Shown here one piece after another: positions 1 through 4,949 of a stretch of DNA of 10,024 nucleotides; within the stretch, counting starts at the first letter, position 1, and every line of letters begins with the position of its first letter. A program made the translations under genes and the position numbers. The stretch spans positions 1 through 10,024 of the forward strand of contig VBGE01000255.1 in assembly GCA_005880345.1 (NCBI GenBank), written 5' to 3'. The notes beneath the pieces were generated by a model. That model was not told the origin of the DNA. It worked only from the letters and a program-made list of their open reading frames with translations, and ran no database searches. The stretch comes from Chloroflexota bacterium. GTDB lineage: Bacteria > Chloroflexota > Dormibacteria > Dormibacterales > Dormibacteraceae.

Positions 1-1912
1 GGATGCTCACGTCGATGACGCCCTCGCGCGACTCGCTGCTGACGGCTATCTCGCCGCCGTCGGGCGAGTACCTCACGCCGTTGCTCAGAAGGTTCGCGAT
101 GACCTGCGCGCTCCGGTCAGGATCGCACTGAGAGATCGGCAGCTCTGGGTCGAGGTGCGTGACGATCACGTGCCGCTCACTCGAAGCCCGGGCCCTGTCC
201 GCCCCGTCCTCGAGCAGGTCGTTGATTGCGACCGCCTGCGGATGAAGCGTGAGCCGCCCAGCCTCGATGCGGTCGAGGTCGAGCATGTCGTTGATCATGC
301 GATTGAGTCGCTCCGACTCCTTGTTGATGTCCGTCGCGTATGCCTTCGTCTCCTCGAGGGAAACGTCCTCGTCACGGATCATCTCGCTGAAGCCTGAGAT
401 GCCGACGAGGGCGGTTCGAAATTCGTGGCTCACCAGGGATACGAATTCGCTCTTGAGCCGATTGAGACGTTCAAGCCCGGCGAGATGTGCCGCCGCAGCC
501 TCGTTGGCGGCGTGCTCGGCATCCGTGTCTTCGTACATGGCGAGGAAATAGCTGATGTGGCCGGCGGCGTTTCGAACGCCGGTCGCGCTCCAGTGCAGCC
601 ACACCTCGGTGCCGTCGGTCCGCAACGCACGGCTGTCCGACTCGACGCTGTCCGCTGCGCCTCGCCACAGGGGTTGGAAGATCTCGAAGACGCGGGCGAA
701 CTCGTCCGGATGCAGGTATGTCGCGACCGGGGTGCCGGTCATCTTCTCCGGGCTCGTGCGCAACAGTCCCGCCATTCTCGGGTTCACGTCGATGACGTTC
801 ATGTCAGGCCCCACCCGGGCGATGCCGAGCGGCGCGTGCGCGAGGATCTCGTTGAGCAGCCGGTTGCGCCGCTCGACCTGGGCCTCCGCTCGCTGGCTGT
901 TCAGGAGAAGCCCGTGCGAGTCACGATGCGAAAGAACGTGGCTGGCGACGAACAGAAGCCCGATGCCGCCGGCCAGCGCCGTCTCGAAGCGGTCGAGGTT
1001 CTGGTCGGTGATCGCCTGGCGAAACACCACGATCGCCCCCGCCGTCACCGCCACCCATGGCAACGCGAGCTGCCATAACTGGATCGAACCATCTGCCTTC
1101 TCGGCGTCGTGGCGGCCGGCCGGCCATAGCGGGGCGAGGGCGATCAGCAGGTAGCCGACCACCCAGCCGGTATCGAGCACGCTGCCGAGGGCGCCGTACG
1201 TGCCGTTGGCCGTCAGGTAGGCGAAGGCGCTGTCGGCGAGCGCGTTGAAGGCGAGACCGCCCAGCAGCAGCGCGAGGCGGCCGACGTCGGCGCGGCGCGC
1301 GCGCTGCAAGGCGACGATCAGCGCGGTCGCGGTGATGATGTCGCCGATCGGATACGCGAGGCCGATGGCCTGCGCGGCGGGCGTCGCGGGCGAGCTCTCG
1401 TACACCTTGCCCAGGCCGAAGGCCCACGCGATGAACAGCAGCGACAGCGCCACGATCGTGCCCGACAGCACCGTCTGACCCCGCGTGGCGAGGCGGGTTG
1501 GAGTCGACGTGAACGCCAACACGCCGGCGACCGCGAACGGGACGGCGAGCAGAAAGCCCAGGTCCGCCGCGGAGGGGAATGGGACCGAGATGCCCAGACC
1601 GACCTCGTATACGGTCCAGACGACCTCGCCGGCGCCCCAGCTGAACGCGGAAGCCGCCAGGAACAGCCACGCGACACGAGTCCTGCTGGCATTCCTGGCG
1701 GCTGCCAGCGCGCAGCTGCCGGCCGCGATGAAGGCGGCGGCCGCCTCGCCGATGTCGTCGAGGTCGATCGTGGCCTGGTCGCTGACCCAATGGAAGGCGG
1801 TCCAGCCGGTAAACACCGCCGACGCGATGAGCGCGGCGCCCGCAGCGAGAGCAAACGGGCGCCAGCCCCGAATGCCAAACCCGGAAATGGTGATCGGTCT
1901 CCTGAAGGCCAT
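1..1912 (-). CDS. Membrane sensor histidine kinase (multi-TM, PAS, HisKA, HATPase), C-terminus off the window
   Basis: A membrane-bound sensor kinase that should autophosphorylate on a histidine and pass the phosphate to a response regulator. Read on the minus strand, the frame is open to the window edge, giving about 637 residues. Residues 15-315 are a run of roughly nine or ten hydrophobic segments with no recognised ligand motif. A PAS domain covers about 350-460. The HisKA H-box follows with SHEFRTALVGISG (phospho-acceptor His496; Ala where Pro is usual). The ATPase N-box is NLLSNGVRYSPDGG (Asn607). The G boxes lie beyond position 1. I chose ATG at 1912 because RR precedes the first membrane helix, but in-frame GTGs at 1933 and 1960 are possible and none has a Shine-Dalgarno. 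It is divergent from the peptide/regulator cluster. The kinase call is firm; the stimulus is unknown. Confidence 0.93.
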   Translation of the reverse strand, partial: MAFRRPITISGFGIRGWRPFALAAGAALIASAVFTGWTAFHWVSDQATIDLDDIGEAAAAFIAAGSCALAAARNASRTRVAWLFLAASAFSWGAGEVVWTVYEVGLGISVPFPSAADLGFLLAVPFAVAGVLAFTSTPTRLATRGQTVLSGTIVALSLLFIAWAFGLGKVYESSPATPAAQAIGLAYPIGDIITATALIVALQRARRADVGRLALLLGGLAFNALADSAFAYLTANGTYGALGSVLDTGWVVGYLLIALAPLWPAGRHDAEKADGSIQLWQLALPWVAVTAGAIVVFRQAITDQNLDRFETALAGGIGLLFVASHVLSHRDSHGLLLNSQRAEAQVERRNRLLNEILAHAPLGIARVGPDMNVIDVNPRMAGLLRTSPEKMTGTPVATYLHPDEFARVFEIFQPLWRGAADSVESDSRALRTDGTEVWLHWSATGVRNAAGHISYFLAMYEDTDAEHAANEAAAAHLAGLERLNRLKSEFVSLVSHEFRTALVGISGFSEMIRDEDVSLEETKAYATDINKESERLNRMINDMLDLDRIEAGRLTLHPQAVAINDLLEDGADRARASSERHVIVTHLDPELPISQCDPDRSAQVIANLLSNGVRYSPDGGEIAVSSESREGVIDVSI

Positions 1913-1994
1913 GGCGGCGGCCGGGTTCTGCACCGCATGAGCGTAGGCAGGGGCGCTCACGGTTGAAGCCGAGATAGGCCAAACAGTTCAGGCC

Positions 1995-2023
1995 TTGTTA
2001 AGTGACTCCGGTTTTCATTTAAC
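1995..2023 (+). promoter_or_regulatory. Possible sigma-70-type promoter within an inverted repeat
   Basis: TTGTTA (1995-2000), a 17-bp spacer and TTTAAC (2018-2023) give a -35/-10-like pair in an AT-richer island. The same bases contain a 6-bp inverted repeat, TGTTAA (1996-2001) and TTAACA (2019-2024), which could instead be a regulator site shared by the two divergent transcripts. The match is only partial. Confidence 0.28.
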
Positions 2024-2087
2024 ATGGCGGGGCAGTTACTTGTAGCACAGCCGAGAGGGCGTGGAGCACGGCTAAACGGAGGACTGC

Positions 2088-2189
2088 GTGATCCCGCGGA
2101 TATCGGACCTGGAGCTGACCCGGAGCTGGATGGAGACAGCGCGCCTGCGGACCTTGGCATGGTCGCGGCGGGGCTGGTTGTCTCCCTGA
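2088..2189 (+). CDS. Possible small protein, 33 residues, unknown function
   Basis: GTG at 2088 is preceded by GGAGGA (2078-2083), which puts GGAGG five bases from the start, the best-spaced ribosome binding site in this region. The 33 codons end overwhelmingly in G or C, as in the real genes here. The product starts MIPRISDLELTRSW, is rich in Trp and Arg (RLRTLAWSRRGW), has no signal peptide or membrane segment, and matches no family I recognise. It lies on the same strand as the exported-peptide gene and about 150 bp upstream of it, so it could be a second small product or a translated leader. In a GC-rich genome a frame this short can be open by chance, so this is tentative. Confidence 0.35.
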   Translation: MIPRISDLELTRSWMETARLRTLAWSRRGWLSP

Positions 2190-2323
2190 GAGGGGTGGAG
2201 TTGATCGCGGTGGCCCGGGGCCTGTTGTCTCGCCCGACGGCGAGCCCTCACGGCCGTCCAGCCGCCGCATTGGTCGATTGACGCGCTCGTTTCCGAGAGG
2301 GGTGCCGGCACGGTCTGTGCGGC

Positions 2324-2335
2324 AAAGGAGGTGAT
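2324..2335 (+). promoter_or_regulatory. Exceptionally strong Shine-Dalgarno for the small exported peptide
   Basis: AAAGGAGGTGAT complements the usual 3' end of bacterial 16S rRNA over 12 contiguous bases. GGAGG (2327-2331) ends ten bases before ATG 2342. This is by far the best ribosome binding site in the window and decides the start of the 31-residue ORF. An alternative TTG at 2338 in another frame is also in range but would give a protein without features. Confidence 0.75.
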
Positions 2336-2341
2336 TCTTGA

Positions 2342-2437
2342 ATGCGCAAGCTGCTTTTCGCTGCCGTGATCGCGGCCTCACAGCTGTTGGCCTTCGCTCT
2401 GACCGTGTCAGCGTCGACCGGCGGTCCGTGCTGCTGA
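2342..2437 (+). CDS. Small exported peptide precursor, 31 residues, candidate signalling pro-peptide
   Basis: A 31-residue ORF with a signal-peptide layout. It has a basic start (MRK), a hydrophobic core over about residues 4-22 (rich in Leu, Ala, Phe, Val), and a V-S-A motif at 22-24 fitting the -3/-1 rule of signal peptidase I. Cleavage there would release STGGPCC, seven residues ending in two cysteines. The start is fixed by a 12-base Shine-Dalgarno, and codon use fits the surrounding genes. It lies 58 bp upstream of, and on the same strand as, an XRE-HTH/TPR regulator. Known RRNPP receptors (Rap, NprR, PlcR families) bind short peptides cut from exported precursors encoded next to them, so this is a candidate pro-peptide. 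Alternatives are a tiny membrane peptide or a translated leader. That the ORF is translated is fairly likely; the signalling role is inference. Confidence 0.62.
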   Translation: MRKLLFAAVIAASQLLAFALTVSASTGGPCC

Positions 2438-2459
2438 TCCACCAGACGTTGTAAAGGTT

Positions 2460-2489
2460 TTGTCAAGTCAAAGCCACGTGCGTTAAGCT
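2460..2489 (+). promoter_or_regulatory. Candidate promoter for a leaderless HTH-TPR mRNA
   Basis: TTGTCA (2460-2465), an 18-bp gap and TAAGCT (2484-2489, fitting TANNNT) lie just ahead of GTG 2496, leaving six bases between the -10 and the start codon. No Shine-Dalgarno precedes this GTG. The spacing is what a leaderless transcript needs. It would give the regulator its own promoter, separate from the peptide gene. Two tandem TTGAC units on the minus strand (2461-2470) overlap the -35 and could be regulator contacts. Confidence 0.4.
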
Positions 2490-2495
2490 GGCGGC

Positions 2496-3890
2496 GTGTC
2501 AGAGGTCCTTACGCACCCCGCGAGGGCGGACGGCTTGAGCGGGCAAGGAAAGACCAGCTCGAGCCGCCGTCGTGGCAGGCGCCGTGGGGTCGAAATTCGT
2601 CCTGGCGCTGTCAAGCAGGCGCGCCAGGAAGCCGGCCTGAGCCTCGGCCAGGTGGCGCGCGACGACATCAGCCGCACCGCCATCTATTTCGTGGAGACTG
2701 GCAAAGCCAAGCCATCGATGGAGACCCTGGTCCTCATCGCCGAGCGCACCGGCCGCCCGGTGGAATTCTTTCTTGGTCCCGAGGCGATGCCGGTCCCGGC
2801 CGCCAAGATCGCCGAGCTCGAGCGCTTGCTCGCCACCGGTGCCAATGCCGCCGCCGCCGCGTCCGGCGAGGCGCTTTTGAGGGCGAAGCTGGACGCCGAC
2901 GCCGCCGCAAGGGTGCGGCAGCTGGCCGGCATGGCGAACTTACGCCTCGGCCGGCCGGTGGTGGCGCGGCGTCTCGTGACAGCCGCGAGAGAGCATTTCG
3001 AGATGAGCGGTGATGTGCTGTCCGCCGCGGAAAGCATGGGCATGGAGGCCCAGGCCGCTTACCTGCTGCAGGAACCCGCAGCACTTCCCCTGGCCGAGGC
3101 TGCGCTCGGCATGGTCCGGTCGATCACGCCGGTGCCGCCCTCCACGGAAGCTCAGCTCCTCATGGTCCTCGCGAGCGTGCACCTGATGCGCCGCAGCTGG
3201 CATGACGCGATCGCGCTGTACCAGGAAGCCATTGCGGTCGGCGACGTCGTCCAGGACCTGCACCGTCTTTCGCTCATGTACAGCGGCCTCAGCGGCGCCT
3301 ATCAAGAGCTCGGAGAGCTCGGAGAGGCGACCCGCTATGCGCAGAAGGCGCTCACGATCCACGAGACCCTGCAGGACCGCCTCTCGCTGGCCCGGTCGCT
3401 TAACAACCTAGGCTACATGCTGGTCCGCATGGGCGAGCTGGGCTCGGCGCGCACCCACCTCATTCGCTCGCTCCGGATCTACGAGGTCGAAGGCGTTGAG
3501 AGTGGCCTGGGCTACACGCTCACGAGCCTGTCCGAGCTGGAGCTCAAGCTGGGCAACGTCGACGGGGCCGAGGCCTGGGCCCGGCAAGCTCTCGAGATAT
3601 CGTCCCGGCTCGGTGAAGCGGCACTGACTGCCGAGGCGCACATGTGGCTCGGTCGCATCGCTGCCGGACGTGGGCTGCAGCCGGAAGCGGACGTTGAGTT
3701 CTGGGCCGCGCTGGACGCCGTCAAGCCCCTCGGTTCAGGTGCCAGGTTGTCCGAGGTGCACGAGGCATTCGCCGAGATCCTCGAAGCCCGCGGCGACCTC
3801 GCCGGCGCCAACGACCACCTGAAGCAAGCCCTGGCCGCGGCGCACACCGCTCCTTCGAGCGCCCTCGAGTCAAGGATCGCCACTGCCTGA
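2496..3890 (+). CDS. XRE-family HTH regulator with C-terminal TPR repeats (RRNPP-like architecture)
   Basis: A cytoplasmic DNA-binding regulator of 464 residues. A basic N-terminal stretch (SSSRRRGRRRG, 21-31) precedes an XRE helix-turn-helix at about 36-94, in which LSLGQVARDDISRTAIY forms the recognition region and ETGKAKPS the usual following turn. From about 140 to 450 the protein is helical with TPR-type repeats. The clearest are at 262-290 (SGLSGAYQELGELGEATRYA), 301-329 (SLNNLGYMLVRMGELGSART), 341-369, 380-408 and 420-449. HTH plus TPR is the architecture of RRNPP peptide receptors, although many such proteins in Chloroflexota and Actinobacteria have no known ligand. GTG 2496 gives the full HTH and has a leaderless-type promoter. 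The exported-peptide ORF lies just upstream and the HD-GYP response regulator 75 bp downstream. Its targets and ligand are not visible from sequence. Confidence 0.9.
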   Translation: MSEVLTHPARADGLSGQGKTSSSRRRGRRRGVEIRPGAVKQARQEAGLSLGQVARDDISRTAIYFVETGKAKPSMETLVLIAERTGRPVEFFLGPEAMPVPAAKIAELERLLATGANAAAAASGEALLRAKLDADAAARVRQLAGMANLRLGRPVVARRLVTAAREHFEMSGDVLSAAESMGMEAQAAYLLQEPAALPLAEAALGMVRSITPVPPSTEAQLLMVLASVHLMRRSWHDAIALYQEAIAVGDVVQDLHRLSLMYSGLSGAYQELGELGEATRYAQKALTIHETLQDRLSLARSLNNLGYMLVRMGELGSARTHLIRSLRIYEVEGVESGLGYTLTSLSELELKLGNVDGAEAWARQALEISSRLGEAALTAEAHMWLGRIAAGRGLQPEADVEFWAALDAVKPLGSGARLSEVHEAFAEILEARGDLAGANDHLKQALAAAHTAPSSALESRIATA

Positions 3891-3906
3891 AACCTTCCCA
3901 GCCTTT

Positions 3907-3921
3907 GGTTGCCAGGCAACC
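3907..3921. repeat. 15-bp odd palindrome, possible operator
   Basis: GGTTGCC-A-GGCAACC is a perfect 7-bp inverted repeat around one central base. It starts 17 bp after the HTH-TPR stop codon and lies about 45 bp ahead of the likely HD-GYP start. No run of T follows, so it is a poor intrinsic terminator and more like a dimeric-regulator site. No second copy was seen in the window. Confidence 0.4.
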
Positions 3922-3965
3922 CCTCGGCGTTCCTATTTGACGAGCCTCGGCGGCCATCGCTTAAG

Positions 3966-4949
3966 GTGTTTTCTAAGGTTGCGAGACTGAAGCCTGTAGT
4001 CCTTGTGGTCGATGACGGCGCGGCGAACCGTGAGCTGATCCGTTCTTACCTGGGTCAGATCGACTGCGACGTGCGCGAGGCCGAGGACGGCCCGGCGGCC
4101 CTGGCCCAGATCGAGATCTCAGCCCCGGACCTTGTGCTGCTCGACGTGCGCATGCCGAAGATGGACGGCTACGAGGTGTGCAGGCGCATCAAGGCCATGC
4201 CCCATGGGCGCCTGCTGCCCGTCGTGATGATCACCGGGCTGAGCCAGACGACACACCGCATCATGGCCCTCGAGGCGGGTGCCGACGACTTCATGGCCAA
4301 GCCGGTGGAGGGAGCCGAGCTCATCGCCCGCGTCCGTTCGGCCCTGCGCCTGAAGGAGCTCTACAACTCCCTCGACGGGGCTGAGCATGTGATCTTCTCC
4401 CTCGCCACCGCGGTCGAGGCGAAAGATGCTTTCACCGAGCGCCACACGCAGCGCGTCGGCGAGTCTGCACGGTTTCTCGGCCAATGCCTGGGTCTGTCCG
4501 ACAGCATGCTGGACACTCTTTATCGGGGCGGCATGATCCACGACATCGGCAAGATCGGTGTCTCGGATTCGATCCTGCACAAGCCTGGTCCGCTCGACCC
4601 CATCGAGGTGCCGCAGATGCAGGCGCACGTGGCCATCGGCGAGAGCATCGTGCGGCCCTTGCGGTCGACCTCAGGCTTGCTGCCCATCATCCGCCACCAT
4701 CACGAACGATTCGACGGGCTGGGCTATCCGGATGGCCTGCGCGGCCGCGAGATTCCGCGCGCCGCGCGAATCGTGTCGGTATGCGATGCCTTCGACGCAC
4801 TGGTCAACGACAGGCCGTATCGCGTGCGCCGCTCGACCGAAGAGGCGCTCGAGGTGCTGCGCGCAGGCGCCGGCAGCCAGTGGGACCCAGAGGCCGTGGC
4901 GCTGCTGGCCAGCGAGCTGCCGTCGATCCAGCACCTCGGCGCTGCTTAG
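3966..4949 (+). CDS. Response regulator with HD-GYP output domain (RpfG-type cyclic-di-GMP phosphodiesterase)
   Basis: A cytoplasmic two-component output protein of 327 residues from GTG 3966. The receiver domain (about 10-130) has the acidic pair VVDDG, the phospho-acceptor Asp60 in LLDVRMPKMDGYEV, and the switch Lys in MAKPVEG. The HD-GYP domain (about 145-320) carries HDIGKIGV (His192-Asp193), HHHERFDGLGYPDGL with GYP at about 254-256, and VCDAFDALVNDRPYR. In characterised HD-GYP proteins these residues bind a metal centre that hydrolyses cyclic-di-GMP; all key residues look intact. The cognate kinase may be the divergent one at the left edge, which is inferred from proximity. The start is uncertain: the frame opens from TTG 3909 and no start has a Shine-Dalgarno. 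GTG 3966 places nine residues before the receiver domain. The stop codon overlaps that of the convergent ppc. Confidence 0.93.
   Translation: MFSKVARLKPVVLVVDDGAANRELIRSYLGQIDCDVREAEDGPAALAQIEISAPDLVLLDVRMPKMDGYEVCRRIKAMPHGRLLPVVMITGLSQTTHRIMALEAGADDFMAKPVEGAELIARVRSALRLKELYNSLDGAEHVIFSLATAVEAKDAFTERHTQRVGESARFLGQCLGLSDSMLDTLYRGGMIHDIGKIGVSDSILHKPGPLDPIEVPQMQAHVAIGESIVRPLRSTSGLLPIIRHHHERFDGLGYPDGLRGREIPRAARIVSVCDAFDALVNDRPYRVRRSTEEALEVLRAGAGSQWDPEAVALLASELPSIQHLGAA

Larger units (their letters stand above)
1913..2341. other. Divergent intergenic region, mostly without a convincing gene
   Basis: This stretch separates the minus-strand kinase from the plus-strand peptide/regulator cluster. A frame from ATG 2024 to 2281 is open for 85 codons, but its third codon positions are much less GC-biased than in the real genes, it has no ribosome binding site and it resembles no family I know. 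The supportable elements are a possible promoter near 1995-2023, a possible 33-codon ORF with a good ribosome binding site (2088-2189), a 10-bp palindrome GTGCCGGCAC at 2302-2311, and the strong ribosome binding site at 2324-2335. A transcript starting near 2030 would give a leader of about 300 nt ahead of the exported peptide. Confidence 0.5.

Noticed and set aside
921..1982. Long minus-strand open frame of 353 codons
   Set aside because: It is an out-of-frame shadow of the histidine kinase: low-complexity Arg/Gly/His-rich product. The correct frame gives PAS, HisKA and ATPase motifs.
2024..2281. 85-codon plus-strand frame
   Set aside because: Weak third-position GC bias, no ribosome binding site and no recognisable domain. 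The -10-like TTTAAC touches its ATG, leaving no room for a start site.
2302..2311. GTGCCGGCAC palindrome upstream of the small peptide ORF
   Set aside because: Ten-base palindromes are expected by chance in GC-rich DNA and this one has no second copy or spacing logic.
2324..2335. Fragment of a 16S rRNA 3' end on the minus strand
   Set aside because: Only the 12 bases complementary to the anti-Shine-Dalgarno match; the flanks do not resemble rRNA, and a small ORF follows at SD distance.
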